From positions 434,001 to 498,000 of the forward strand of contig NW_026946364.1 of assembly GCF_035222375.1 (NCBI RefSeq): a stretch of DNA of 64,000 nt, written 5' to 3'. Shown here one piece after another: positions 32,546 to 43,593 of the stretch. Origin of the DNA: Podospora pseudocomata (taxonomy: Eukaryota > Ascomycota > Sordariomycetes > Sordariales > Podosporaceae). Under the pieces are notes generated by a model, which saw only the letters and a list, made by a program, of their open reading frames with translations, searched no databases and was not told where the DNA came from. The position numbers and the translations under genes were made by a program. Numbering within the stretch: position 1 is the stretch's first letter; every line of letters starts with the position of its first letter.

Positions 32546-34355
32546 ATGTCAGGGCCTCTTTATAAGTCGCTGAAAGGCAGCCTTACCACGTCAAGCCTTG
32601 GCGAAATCCAGTTTCTACCGCGGAGCGTTGTGGAAGCAAAGGTTACCATTGAGAAAATCACCCCACATCTCAGTTTTGGATCACGACTTTACACTCTGGT
32701 CTCCGAAGATAGCCTGGCCCGTCAGATTCATCAACAGGCAAGGAGGGTGTTTGCTATTCTTGTCCTTATCGGCAAGCCATCAGCAATCCAGACCTTATTC
32801 ACGAAGGACGGCCTTACCGATGATCATCTCCCTCTTGAGGTTGTCAAAAATGGAGAGCATGATACCATCGTCTCTTCAACCACTCAGAAATCGTTTCCGG
32901 CGTTCGACAACTGGGGAGATCCGGCTGCCGTCGACAGCTTTCTCGAGAAGCAATACCTTGTTCTGGCACCAGTGTTTCACACAGCTGGCCAGGCCCTGAA
33001 GTTGAACCGCAGTCATCCCCTACCCTTCGAGGAATGCACATGGAAGGCGAGCGGGAGTGACGGCGTATCGGTCTATCATGGCAGACTTCATCCTTCCCAC
33101 CAGGTGCCTCCTTTCACAGTAAGAAGTTCGTTTTGCGGCCCTGTCGCTCTCCTGTACTAATTGCAAATGTTTAATATAGGCCACCTCGTACGACAGGATC
33201 GCTATCAAAGAAATCCCAGACAAGAAAGCCTTCGACCGAGAAAAGGAGAACCTCGACAGAATCCAATCCTTACACCACAATCATCTGATACGTCTTCTCG
33301 GAAGCTGCGAGAAAGGTTCCGTAAATTACTTCTTCTTCCCTTGGGCAGCTGGTGGTAATCTGAGGGACCTTTGGCACCTCCAAGGGGATGGCTCACGCAC
33401 GAGCTTGTGGACACCGCAGACCATTGCATGGGCTCTCGATCAAATGCTTGGTCTCGTGGATGCCATCAGAATCCTCCACGACAATGGAATCCGCCATGGG
33501 GACATCAAACCCCAGAATATCCTTCACTTTCCTGAAGCCACCCAAGGATCCGGTAAAATTGGAGGTAGACTTGTCCTTGCGGATGTCGGAGTGTCCAAGT
33601 TTCACCACGAGGCGACGGCACTCAGAAACGAGGCCACAAACACTCGAGATGCGACCATATCTTACGAAGCTCCTGAGGCTACCTCCGAGTTCAAAAACGG
33701 AAAACCAAGGCCTCGTCGCTATGACATGTGGTCATTGGGCTGCATGTTTCTGGAGTTTGTGGTCTGGCTTCAATACGAATTCGAGGCCGTCGAGATGTTT
33801 CGCAAACAGCGGATGCCGCGACGAGGAGACCCCAGGACAGCTCCTGGAAACTTCTTCACACAGTCCACCACCGACGATGGCCCGGCGACTATTCATTCCA
33901 AAGTGATTGATGCAATCAGGCTTCTGCGAGATGACCCTCGCTGCTGCAGTGACGGGGACAGCACTACCGCTGTGGAGGATCTCATCACCTTGATTGAGCG
34001 AGATCTTTTGCAGATAGATCCTGAAAAGCGCGCCAAAGCACCTGCACTACACAAGAACCTCAACCGGATTGTGCAACGGGCGCACCGGGACCCTCAGTAC
34101 CTCTGCCGACTTGTCAACCCTTCCCCCGAGATTCCCAGGTTCTTCCAAAGGAGTAAGCGGAGAGATAGCAAAGGAAGTACTAGAAAGCTCTCTTTGTCAT
34201 CCTCCTCGTCTGTCAGCAGTTATGCGGGCTCTTCATTTACGCCAACCGACACAGGGAGAAGTCGACGGTCATCGGTTTCATCGGTCTCCAATGTTGGACG
34301 AATGTCAAAAATGTCTTTAGGTGACGAGGCCGCGGTGATTGAGGAGGAATCATGA
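32546..34355 (+). CDS. Serine/threonine protein kinase with fungal N-terminal module (copy 2)
   Basis: Exons 32546-33118 and 33180-34355 give 582 residues; the ATG at 32546 is the first true start in frame. Residues 1-190 form an N-terminal module with VFAILVLIGKPS and LTDDHLPLEV, aligning with LFLILVVGNEAS and MTDEHLPVDR of copy 1. The kinase domain follows: the glycine loop is degenerate (GSDGVSVYHGRL), the lysine lies in RIAIKEI, and the hinge is YFFFPWAAGGNLRDLW. The catalytic loop is HGDIKPQNIL, the metal motif DVG, and APE is SYEAPEA. The C-terminus is Ser-rich and basic (KLSLSSSSSVSSY, RSRRSSVSSVSNV), a likely phosphorylated tail. Copy 2 lacks the large insert of copy 1. Confidence 0.87.
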
Positions 34356-34888
34356 TGGAAAAGAAAGGCCAATATGACAAAAACTGTCTTTTGGTACTCT
34401 GCTGTCTTTCTTCACATTTCTGGGATGGAAAACGGCGCTCGAGTTGGTCACAGGTTATGAAAAGGGTCTTGGCTATCTTCTTTATTTTTATTACCAATAA
34501 AGCTATTTGTAGGCGACTCACCTACCTAGCTGCCTATTTCTCAGGATAGATCTACCAATACGTTAAAGCTTCAATTCAGGATGTTGTTCATCTCCGCAAT
34601 CTTCAGGCTGTGGAGTTTCATCACCTAGCCAACGCCTAACCATTGTTTAGTTTACCCCCTACTCACCCAAATTTGTCCCACCGTGCAAGTTATTTTGTCC
34701 ACAGTTTGACCGGCTACCTGCATCTGCAGCACTAGCACGCACCTGTCACGTGTTAATCCCAAGCCCCAAAATTTCTCCTCTAGCGATATCGCTTGTCCAG
34801 GGCGCTTCGCCAATCACCACTCACCTTGCCACAAGAAAACCCTAGGTACCTCAGTGGCTGTTTTTGCTAAACTACCGATACGGTAACC
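34356..34888. other. Intergenic stretch
   Basis: 3' flank of kinase copy 2 and promoter of the following Nudix gene. No other feature seen. Confidence 0.45.
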
Positions 34889-35920
34889 ATGCGGACCAAT
34901 CTAGAAATCGTCCAAGAATGCGACAAGTTAGTTGACACCCCCCCAATTCTTGGTTTCAGCACAACCAATCACTGACATCATACCCCCTTACCTAGCTTCC
35001 CCTACCCCAACCTAACCAACAACACCGCCTACACCAAAGCCATTGAACCACTATGGCTCTTCTTTCTCCCAGACGACCTAGAGCCCCACGGCTTTCTCAT
35101 CCAATCAGTAGTCGACCGCATGCCATGGACCCCCTCCTTCCGCCTCATCCCCGAAAGCAAACAAGTCCACCTTCTCAAATACCCCGGAAGAAAAGATTGG
35201 CAAACCGCCTGCAACGAAGCAATCGATGAACTACTCGATCTTACCCGTGCCAAAAAGGTTTTTCCCCGCCTAGGCAAGAAAAGAGATGAGAAGTTCCCTA
35301 TCGTCGGCGCCAAATTCGATATTGGGATCGAAAGGTCAGCGATGAGCTTGTTCGGGATTATTGGACAGGGTGCTCACATGACGGTTTACACTCGTACGTC
35401 ATTGGGGGAGATGAAGTTCTGGATTCCGAGGCGGAATGCCAACAAGTCGACTTATCCCGATATGCTGGATCAGGCTGTTGCTGGTGGGGTGGCGCAGGGG
35501 GAGACGCCGTTTGAGTGCATCGTTCGTGAGGCGGGGGAGGAGACCGCGTTGGATGAGGAGGTGGTGAGGGGGGATGTTGTTGCGGCGGGGACGGTGACGT
35601 GGTTCAATGTTTCTGATGAGAAGGCGGGTGGGGAGGTGGGTTTGATGAATCCGGGGGTATTGTATGTTTATGATCTGGAGGTTGGTCAAGAGGTGGTTTT
35701 CAAGCCGGTGGATGATGATATTCAGGCTTTTCATTTGATGAGTGTGGATGAGGTGAGAGATGCGATGAGGAGTGGGGAGTTTAAGCCGAGTTGTGCGGCG
35801 GTCATGATGGATTTCTTTGTGAGGCATGGGTTTATCACGGCGGAGAATGAAGTGGATTATGTTGAGATTGTGTCGAGGCTGCATCGTAAGCTGCCGTTTA
35901 GAACCAGCCCTGGTTTTTGA
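34889..35920 (+). CDS. DUF4743/Nudix hydrolase (YJR142W / Tnr3 C-terminal type)
   Basis: Exons 34889-34926 and 34996-35920 give 320 residues. The splice produces MRTNLEIVQECDNFPYPN, the conserved start of the family, from a 38-base first exon. The N-terminal DUF4743 part runs to about residue 150 (PWTPSFRLIPESKQVHLL). The Nudix domain follows, with MTVYTRT, FWIPRRNANKSTYPDMLDQ and the Nudix box GGVAQGETPFECIVREAGEETAL. The relatives in yeasts hydrolyse oxidised thiamine diphosphate; that activity is inferred here. Probably cytosolic. Confidence 0.9.
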
Positions 35921-36652
35921 TTGGGATACTACGAAATCGACAGTCTTCAGGAGCTTGGGGCACGGATTATGTCTACCAGTCATTTGGTGCCGTTGGTGGT
36001 GATTGCTGCTCAATCAGGGCCGCAGCCACCAATCTTCAAGCTCACAGTAGACAGGCTGTAGAACGTATTTGCACTGCGGACCCCGAGATCATCCCTTCTT
36101 TTTCGACCATCTCGTAAATGACGAAGAGAATAGGGTTGATCCGACCAGTCGGTGCCCAACCCGATTGGCCGAGGACGATCTTGAAACTTTGTCTTCAAGA
36201 TCTCAAGCGCTGCAACGGTGCAACTTGGTGTTAGTCATTTTCCAGTTAGCGCACATGCATGGCGTCGGGGTTAAGACCTCGGTGGATTTGAGGCTGAAAG
36301 AGCCGAACCCGGGAAGCGACGACAGTCAGTCTCAGCTCCTTCACAACAACCCAAAATTCTCAGTTGACATCTCAACGCCACTGAGTACCGATTGGCTCGG
36401 GTGAGCAAACTATCGATCTCTCTGCCGCAAGCGCCAAAATTAAAGCTGTCAAATTTAGGGGACTTCCATGCTTCAGGCCCAGAGTGCCGAACCAGCAGAT
36501 GGAAAACATGAGATGCGTGCCCCTTAGCAACATCTGTAATATGTAGTTATGTCGCTTCTTCCCCCTCTTCTCTTTGTGATTCCCCTTAGGTTGCTACGAG
36601 CCATTCACTCTTTCAATCATCGGCTCCTTTGATCCCCTAATAACACAAAGCT
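35921..36652. other. Intergenic stretch before the WSC gene
   Basis: It holds the 3' flank of the Nudix gene and the promoter of the WSC gene. The C/T-rich leader (ttcttccccctcttctctttg) near 36560 is typical of a fungal 5' UTR. Nothing else seen. Confidence 0.5.
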
Positions 36653-39319
36653 ATGGCTTTCACTCATTCAAGCCTACGGCTCTTGCCTCTAATCTCTCTG
36701 TTTCTTTCACTCGGTTCTGCCCTTCCCAGCAAGCACTTGAACCGACAGGCTGCGCCTTCCTACACTTTTCTCGGTTGCTTCAAGGACAACGAGGGTGGCC
36801 AAAGAGCGCTTACTGGCGGAAGCTACGCAGCTGATGACATGACTGTTGCCAGCTGCGCATCATTCTGCTCCAAGTTCGAGTTGTTTGCTGTCTCTTACGG
36901 CCGTGAGTGTTACTGCGGTCAATCAGTCACAAACGGCAACACCGAGGTGGATGCTGCCGACTGCTCTTTCCCATGTGGAGGGGATCCAAGCGAGAAATGC
37001 GGCGCTGGCAACAGGGTCAACCTGTACTCCAACGACAACCCATCGATTCGAAGCCCTGCAACTCTACCCGGCATTACTTCACTCGGCTGTTTCGTCGACA
37101 CCGCTGCTCGCATCCTACCACACAACATCATCGGCACCGATGACATGACGGCTGCGAAATGTGCGGAGAATTGTGCTGATTACGACTTCTTTGGCACGCA
37201 ATGGTCCCGCGAGTGCTTTTGTGGCTCGATCTTGCCAACAGAACAGGCAACAGCATCGGATTGCTCCATGCCTTGCTCGGGCGATGACAATGAGCTATGC
37301 GGTGCCGGCATGCGGTTGAATGTCTATAGCTTCGATAAGGAAACAACGACAACCTCCTCGTCCGAGCCCACGTCTTCACCGACATCTGAACCAGTTACAC
37401 CCGTTGCCATCATCGATAGGTTCGAATACCTAGGTTGCTACAACGATAATGTCCCACAACGCGTCTTGGGAGGGAAGGTTGTGGTGGATACTGCCATGAC
37501 ACTGGAAAGGTGTGCTTCGGAGTGCAAGGACGGCGGGTATGCACTTTTTGGCGTTCAGTACAGCTCCGAGTGCTTCTGTGGCACCTCTCTCGATGTCGAT
37601 AGTGTTCAGGTCCCCGAGGCAGAATGTGCCATGGCATGCAGTGGTAACCCATTGCAGAAGTGTGGTGCTGGCAACCGGTTGAGTCTTTATGCTGATCCTG
37701 GCATTGAGCAAACCGAAACGACTAACCCGGAATCCATTGGCCAGTTTACTTACCGATCTTGCTGGACGGATGATGTTGGCAACCGGTCTCTTGCGGATTT
37801 GGAGCACCGGACAGACGATATGACGGTAGCCAAATGTGCAGATATCTGCCAAGAATATACATACTTTGGTGTCGAGTATGGGAGGGAGTGCTACTGCGGT
37901 GACAAGCTTGTTGGTCAGGCTGCTTTGGAAAAAGAGTGCAGTGTTCTGTGTGTGGGTGGAGGTTATAACTGGTGTGGTGGACCTCTCCGGCTGAACCTGT
38001 ATGCGAAAGAAGCTATCACTACAACTGCGTCCACCACTGTTTTCGAGACTTTCTCGACCTTCAAGGTTGAATCAACTACAGTGCCAGAGCCAACTACCAC
38101 TGCCTCTGACATTATCACCACGGCAGATGAGCCATCAAGCACTGTTTCGGAAACCTTGACCACAACAGTCGAGGAAATCTCGATCTCGACCGAAGAACCA
38201 GGCACCACGACTGAGGAATTCACCACAACAACCGAGGAGTCAACCATCTTAACCGAGGAGCCAACCGCATTGACCGAGGAATCAACCACGTCCACAGAGG
38301 AGCCGACCTCTCCAACCACCGAGGAGCCTACTACGACATTCACCGTTGAAGCGAGCACCACCGTTGAACCGTCAACAACTTCGGACATGGTCTTGTCAAC
38401 AACAACTCTGGTAAGCTCCCCTTCATTGGCCCCGACAACAACCGCAACTTCGACCACCACGACACAAGGCCCCAGCTCAGTCACGATCACCAGATGTCCT
38501 CCAACCCCAACGTGGGTAGGAAGACCTGAGATGTGCTACGACAGCTCTCTCCCCGGTCAATGCGAACTGCTTGCATCGACATTGTACCAACCTCAGGCGA
38601 TGTCCATGTACTTGTCCAACTGTCACTACATTCTCACCCGCTATGGCCTGCAGCCAAACCCGGTCACATGCTTCCCTACCTCAACAGCAACCAGTCCAGA
38701 TGCCGCTGCTGCCACCTCGACTATCAGAAGTGTTCACTCATGCTTACGATCCTCCTATGTCTGCAGTAAAGCCATAACCTGCGAAACAAGCACCTATCCT
38801 GTCGGCCAGGTTCCCATGCCAACTCAGAGCGTTGGCGTCGATACTCTCAGCGATGGTGGCTTCGAGAGTGGGCAATTTGGTGGCTGGAACTTGACTGGAG
38901 ACACCAGGCTCTTGACTGGCCAAATCTCGGCTTTTCAGGCCAGGACAGGAAATCATAGCTACTATGTCTACAACCCCAACTATTACCATGCCGGCCTCGT
39001 GCTCACGAGACGAGTCGTCGGTGTGGAACCGGGAAAATACTATCGTTTCAAGGCCAATGTTTGGATTTCGAATAATCAGGTCAACAACTATATCCAGCTG
39101 AGTGTATCTCCGCCGGGGCTTGGTCAGCAGTTTATGCAGCGCTACAGCACGGCGGGTGTGTGGAGGGAGATTGCAGTACATTTTACGACGACGTCTTCTT
39201 GGCTTGAGTTGCAGCTTACTGTTGTTGCACAGCCGATGTATATCAACAACCCGCAGCAGTGGGAGGGGCCGAATAGTATCTTTATTGATGATATTAGTTT
39301 GGTGCGTTTGGGGTACTAG
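36653..39319 (+). CDS. Secreted protein with four WSC domains, Thr-rich linker and C-terminal carbohydrate-binding-like domain
   Basis: Single exon, 888 residues. The signal peptide (LLPLISLFLSLGSALPS) is followed by KHLNRQ, a likely KEX-type region. Four WSC domains begin near residues 38, 143, 258 and 365, each with GRECYCG-like and CGAGxRLNxY blocks. A Thr/Ser/Glu-rich linker (about 452-609), likely O-glycosylated, contains repeats of TTEE-type. A Cys-bearing region (about 615-720) and a beta-sandwich-like module from residue 726 follow (DGGFESGQFGGWNLTG ... SIFIDDISLVRLGY), resembling CBM/galactose-binding folds. There is no GPI signal or membrane anchor, so it is secreted or wall-associated. 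WSC domains bind wall glucans; a role in wall binding or an effector-like role is inferred. Confidence 0.9.
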   Translation: MAFTHSSLRLLPLISLFLSLGSALPSKHLNRQAAPSYTFLGCFKDNEGGQRALTGGSYAADDMTVASCASFCSKFELFAVSYGRECYCGQSVTNGNTEVDAADCSFPCGGDPSEKCGAGNRVNLYSNDNPSIRSPATLPGITSLGCFVDTAARILPHNIIGTDDMTAAKCAENCADYDFFGTQWSRECFCGSILPTEQATASDCSMPCSGDDNELCGAGMRLNVYSFDKETTTTSSSEPTSSPTSEPVTPVAIIDRFEYLGCYNDNVPQRVLGGKVVVDTAMTLERCASECKDGGYALFGVQYSSECFCGTSLDVDSVQVPEAECAMACSGNPLQKCGAGNRLSLYADPGIEQTETTNPESIGQFTYRSCWTDDVGNRSLADLEHRTDDMTVAKCADICQEYTYFGVEYGRECYCGDKLVGQAALEKECSVLCVGGGYNWCGGPLRLNLYAKEAITTTASTTVFETFSTFKVESTTVPEPTTTASDIITTADEPSSTVSETLTTTVEEISISTEEPGTTTEEFTTTTEESTILTEEPTALTEESTTSTEEPTSPTTEEPTTTFTVEASTTVEPSTTSDMVLSTTTLVSSPSLAPTTTATSTTTTQGPSSVTITRCPPTPTWVGRPEMCYDSSLPGQCELLASTLYQPQAMSMYLSNCHYILTRYGLQPNPVTCFPTSTATSPDAAAATSTIRSVHSCLRSSYVCSKAITCETSTYPVGQVPMPTQSVGVDTLSDGGFESGQFGGWNLTGDTRLLTGQISAFQARTGNHSYYVYNPNYYHAGLVLTRRVVGVEPGKYYRFKANVWISNNQVNNYIQLSVSPPGLGQQFMQRYSTAGVWREIAVHFTTTSSWLELQLTVVAQPMYINNPQQWEGPNSIFIDDISLVRLGY

Positions 39320-39846
39320 TTGGAGTTGGTTGAGGACGGTTTTGGGTATATAGACGAGAGACTTGCAATCTTCAGACCATAAGCACGTGGTGTGGTCTTT
39401 CATTTCTTGCTGAGTAATCCCTTGTGCTCTTTGGGCAAGTGTACATGTGCACTGCATATCTGAGCAAAGAATGTATTTAGAACATCAAATTCAGAACAAA
39501 GCCTGCCATTTCAGGTCCCCCTCCCGATAATTACATCCTCTTTCTATGCTTGCCAATCCATCTCCTGTGCAGTGTTGCTATACAACTGCTCCGTCGTCCA
39601 GCGTTATATACGCCTTCCAAATGTTTGAAGGCAGCCTGCACTGTGATATCTCCTGCTGGAGCCAGCCACCATTTGACAGCCGCGCTTGAAGAAGAGTACC
39701 AAGGGTGAAGGTTCCGTCAAAGGTCGAGAGAGAATAGTAAGCCGAGAAGAGATTATGTGCCGAGACGAAAGAGCCTGACCACTGCTGATAACTTAGGATG
39801 AAAGCTGGAAAAGGTGCTGAAAGGGTCGGCGTACCCAAGAAAACAG
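39320..39846. other. Intergenic stretch with one uncertain small ORF
   Basis: Contains a minus-strand open frame at 39578-39838 without an ATG start (it reads FVSAHNLFSAYYSLSTFDG). It lies just downstream of the coiled-coil gene and could be a relic or a missed exon. Too weak to call. Confidence 0.35.
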
Positions 39847-40452
39847 TTAATGCATCAAGTTAAAAGATCCAGCCTCGCTGGTAGCGCCTATAGTGGGTTA
39901 GTACCATTTTTGTGCAGGGCAATGCGTATGAAACTTACTCTCGGTCGTAGCAGGCTCAAGATCTTGTCGAGATTTGTGTTGATGGCTGCCTCTGTCTTGT
40001 CGATAGCCTTGACCATGGCTTCGGAGGACCTCACCATAGTCCTGGCTTGCACCATGTTCAGCAGTGGAGGCCTGAATGTCGACAAAGTTCTCCTCCTGTC
40101 TCTCCAACTCGCTTTTGCGGTGCTCCAAGTCCATCTTTTCTTTGGCCAAGGCCATCTCGGCATCCTTGACAGCTTTCTCCCGGGCCACGATGGCGGCGAG
40201 TGTGTTTTTGTTGTCAGCAGCTTGCTGCAAGAGCTTCCACAACCTCTCCTCCTCGGCCTTGGGGCCAGATCTGACAGCCTCGTTGATGCTGCTCTTGAGG
40301 TCACTCACGATTGGCTCCCTCTTGTTTTCGTCGGCAACGCACTTTTGCAGAATGGTGATCTGCGAGCTGGTGATGACCTGTCTGAGCTCGAGCAAACACG
40401 TGAGCTTATCTGGATCGCTCCCGAACGCGGCTTTCTCCTTCCTCGAATTCAA
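39847..40452 (-). CDS. Small coiled-coil protein (copy A), exon structure unresolved
   Basis: The region encodes Lys/Glu-rich helix (EKAVKDAEMALAKEKMDLEH, KSELERQEENF) resembling copy B at 41.3 kb. A clear final intron is present, 39938-39888, with GTAAGT donor and TACTAAC branch point. Upstream of it two overlapping frames compete. The frame that starts the helix continues open to the intron. The frame one base away reads SSEAMVKAIDKTEAAINTNL, which matches copy B (ETRDTISKTETALAGI) much better. Either a very short intron near 40045 or a frame slip joins them. No ATG opens the first exon, so an upstream exon is missing. Function unknown; possibly a decaying paralogue. Confidence 0.4.
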
Positions 40453-41281
40453 GCAAACATCCTCAGCATGTTGGTGGGTATACGGAGAACATGGAGGTAC
40501 ACATTTTCATGTCACTGTGTAAGGTAGCTAGCTGTATCATAACCAAAACTAAGAGATGAAAGGTGGTTATGACATTTCTTCAGGGAAATATGGGTAGATA
40601 ACCAGTGATATCAAATACTTCCACACTCCATGCGTCAGACATTGGCCATTACAGGCATTTAGGGTCATGATCGCTTTGGTACCTCTCGTGGTCTATTCAT
40701 TCTAGGATCCAAGTTGATTATTTAGGGGCTAGATATAAAGCATCCAGTATGTGGGTACTTCAGTGTTGAGGGAGCCCTTAGGTTCGGGAATATCAATCAG
40801 CTTGGATCAGCAACAGAGGGGACCACGTTGAGTGGACATGAAGATGGGCCTTATGCAGAGAGTCTATACAGCTAGGTACATACATGGTCAGCAGAGCCGA
40901 GACCGCGGCGTGCTTGATGCTGAAGAAATGCGGAGACCTCGCACCTGAGCTGTTCGAAGTTTCCCGCCCTGATTCTTGAGCCCCGTAATTATATATCATT
41001 GACCCACAGACCGGCTTTCTTTCGTTGCCTTCCTACTCACCCTCTCGTGACTTGAAAAGAGCCCTCTCTCCCCAACTAGGACAACTCTTTCGACTCTTCA
41101 TCACCTCGCGGCATTTCTCCAGCGGTAGACCCGTTCTCTCTCAGGCCGCAGCTAGGTACTAGATATTCCCATGTCAAGGCGTTTCTTTTGGGATTTTCAG
41201 CATGTCGACTAACTCATCAATAGCCACTCCACTCCCCTCTTGGCCCCTCGATTCACTCTTCCACCGCGCCATTTATCAACA
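40453..41281. other. Divergent spacer between coiled-coil copies A and B
   Basis: It must contain the unseen 5' end of copy A and the promoter of copy B. Nothing else recognised. Confidence 0.4.
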
Positions 41282-41950
41282 ATGTCCAACCAGTTCAACC
41301 AAGGTCTCCAGGACTACTTCCGCCTTGTTTCGGAGACTTTGAAACGCATCGACCAAGAGACAGAGCGTGATTATGGTTCTCGCTTGATCGAGCTGAATGA
41401 ACTCCGCGGTGTCATCTTGTGCGGCCAAGGCACAACCATTCGCAACTACTTCTTGATGCCCAAGCCAAAGTGGACGCCGCGACCCGCAATTTTGAAGCCC
41501 GAAACAAAGAGCTGTTTGAGCTGGAACGCCCCATTGAAGAGAATCGTTCTGCTTTGAAGCAGAAGGAGGATGACTTGATGCGCGACCTTGACGCACAGCG
41601 TCGTGTTCTGGAGCAAGAGAAGATGGATCTTCAGATCCAAAAGCAAGCCTTCCTTGACGCCCAGGCTATTTCCACTGAGACTCGAGACACGATCTCGAAG
41701 ACGGAGACTGCCCTCGCCGGTATTATGGCAGCCCAGAGCAAGTTTGAGTCAGACCTTGGCACACTGCTGAAGGCCAGTAACGGTACGTAATCCCAAATTC
41801 CTTACCTATCGACACAACAGACCACTAACACCTGTGACAGTCGGTAAGGAGATGGCGTCTCCGCGAAAGAGAGCCAGGACTCAAGACGGCACGAAGTTGA
41901 CAGGGTTCAACTTCCCCCCAAGGTGGTCGCGTTCCAAGAGAAGCGGCTAG
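41282..41950 (+). CDS. Small coiled-coil protein (copy B), nuclear-type basic tail
   Basis: Exons 41282-41408, 41465-41782 and 41841-41950 give 184 residues. Removing the first 56-base intron (GTGTCA...CCCAAG) joins ELNELR to AKVDAATRNFEARNKEL in a continuous heptad helix of about 110 residues (LKQKEDDLMRDLDAQ, VLEQEKMDLQIQK). The last exon is basic (SPRKRARTQDG, PPRWSRSKRSG) and resembles a nuclear localisation signal. No enzymatic motif. It is related to copy A and more distantly to the longer coiled-coil gene at 44.6 kb. Function not recognised. Confidence 0.65.
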
Positions 41951-41955
41951 AACAT

Positions 41956-42336
41956 CTAATATAGCTTGCTAGTGCCACAGTTATCATTGAGGGCAGTCCG
42001 TGGTATCGCAAAAGCAACATTGAGACCGGCATTTGCATCATGAATCTCATATCCTCTAATGGCAAGTGGATTGAGAGCTTCCACGCTTTCTGCAGGAGTG
42101 AGAATGGCCTCGAGCATCCGGTGGCTTATTGCTTCTATGCGATTCTCGAAAGCGATCGGAATACCCCTTGGATTCTCGGGGGCGGATGTCACTGTCCACA
42201 GCATCGTTTTTCTTGGTCAAGTGAAGGAGGGAACTGCATTGAGATTATCAAGATGGATGCTGCGGAGAGTTATGGGACGATCATGCTCGTTTTCGATGGT
42301 GTCAAGATCGTTTTTGATGATGTTAAGAGCCACTGA
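41956..42336 (-). pseudogene. Gene relic: coding-like frame with one internal stop
   Basis: A minus-strand frame reads LNIIKNDLDTIENEHDRPIT and, after one in-frame TGA near 42220, continues WTVTSAPENPRGIPIAFENR and MLEAILTPAESVEALNPLAI to a TAG at 41956. Both parts have normal protein composition and lie in the same frame, so a once-coding exon with a single nonsense change is likely. No start or upstream exon could be tied in with confidence. Family not recognised. Confidence 0.35.
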
Positions 42337-42943
42337 GACGGTTGCTTTTTATCTGGACACAATCAAGATATAGAGACTATGTCCTTTTTCTCTGCTCGTT
42401 TGTCTAGGAAGAAAGGTGACGCGTGAAACCGATAGCTGAGGCATTTCACATACCTGCTTAAGGTGGGTATGTTGTCCGAAGGCTCTCAGGATAGCTAAGT
42501 AGTTTAGTCTGAAAACCCTCATGGCTTTCAGCAACAGGAGATTTGGGTCCGGCGAAGCACTGTTTGTATACTGCCATTAAGTTGAATATCAGCATCAGGC
42601 ACTCCTTCGAGGATGGTCGCCAATGCCCTGATGGCATCTGGCCTTGAAGGAATAAAATTTAGGGGAACTATATTCAGAGTCCCAAAGTTTATATGGGAAG
42701 ATCAAACTTACTTAACAGCGCCAAGGAGATCTAAAAGTTGCCCTGAGTGGTTTTAGCAGCAACGGCATAGATAGTCAGCAATGTAGCTAGGCTATAGGTA
42801 TATGAACAGTGGGAAAGTCTGCTTCATTATGTGAGTTCTGCTTAATTTGCTGGATCTCCAATGGAATTTCAAGATACGATGATTGCCTATTGTTCATTGT
42901 GCACAATATGGATGGGGGAGCAGGCCACAAAGACGTCATTGGA
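42337..42943. other. Intergenic stretch
   Basis: A possible donor (CAG-GTATGT, minus strand) near 42450 might belong to the relic just downstream. Otherwise nothing seen. Confidence 0.35.
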
Positions 42944-43041
42944 GCAGACATGGCCGAGTGGTCTAAGGCGATGGTTTTAAGTTACATTTAACTTTATCAC
43001 CATTATCGAGAGATGCGTGGGTTCGAACCCCACTGTCTGCA
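42944..43041 (+). tRNA. tRNA-Leu(UAA) with 16-base intron
   Basis: The acceptor stem GCAGACA pairs with TGTCTGC at 43034-43040, discriminator A. The D arm is GGCCGAGTGGTCTAAGGC. The anticodon stem ATGGT (42971-42975) pairs with ACCAT (42999-43003). Anticodon TAA lies at 42978-42980. A 16-base intron (42982-42997) sits one base 3' of it. The long variable arm (ATC GAGA GAT) marks a class II tRNA. The T arm is GTGGG TTCGAAC CCCAC. Confidence 0.9.
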
Positions 43042-43410
43042 GATATTTTGAATGATTTTTGGCTCTGAAAAATATGTTTTTGACAATGATGTGTTTCTTT
43101 TTGATTGAGTTCACGACGGCATTATGTAAGTCTTATGAAGGGGTTTGAATATACTGGGCTTTTTGCGTAGAACGGAGAAGGAATGCTGTAACAGAAAACT
43201 CATCATTTTGCTCCGAACCATTCAGAACAGAAGAAGCCTTCTACTACCCATAGTAACTCATCCGAGCATTCATATTTTGGCGCGTTACCGAGCGGTTGAG
43301 CAACTACCTAGTCTCCTCAACCAAGCAAGATAACGAGTGTAGTAAAAAACCAACAATAAAAGAGGCGATACGGTGTTTAAGGATCATCGCCCGAAGCCTA
43401 AGCCTTACCC
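43042..43410. other. Spacer between tRNA-Leu and a gene relic
   Basis: A/T-rich. No feature recognised beyond the Pol III terminator region. Confidence 0.45.
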
Positions 43411-43593
43411 GAAGCCCAACGCAATGGCAACCAACAACTTCTCAACAACTGGCACAAGTTACATAAGTACTTGACGGGCACCAAGTGTTATATTTGTGGC
43501 CATGCCCCTAAAGAAGCCACAAATATCGAGCTCGTGATCTTCGTACTGGAAAATGCGTTTCGCAGTAGAGGAGACAGAATGGGTCGATTCTAA
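43411..43593 (+). pseudogene. Partial copy of the second exon of the coiled-coil/CxxC gene
   Basis: Translated from 43411 it reads EAQRNGNQQLLNNWHKL, then YLTGTKCYICGHAPKEATN and IELVIFVLENAFRSRGDRMG, ending RF-stop at 43591-43593. This matches residues EAQRDN...HLTGAKCYVCGQAPDEATN of the intact gene at 44.6-45.3 kb almost residue for residue. The copy has lost the coiled-coil first exon and stops after GDRMGRF, where the intact gene continues for about 75 residues. It lies 1.2 kb before the intact gene in the same orientation, so a tandem duplication followed by truncation is likely. Confidence 0.8.
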
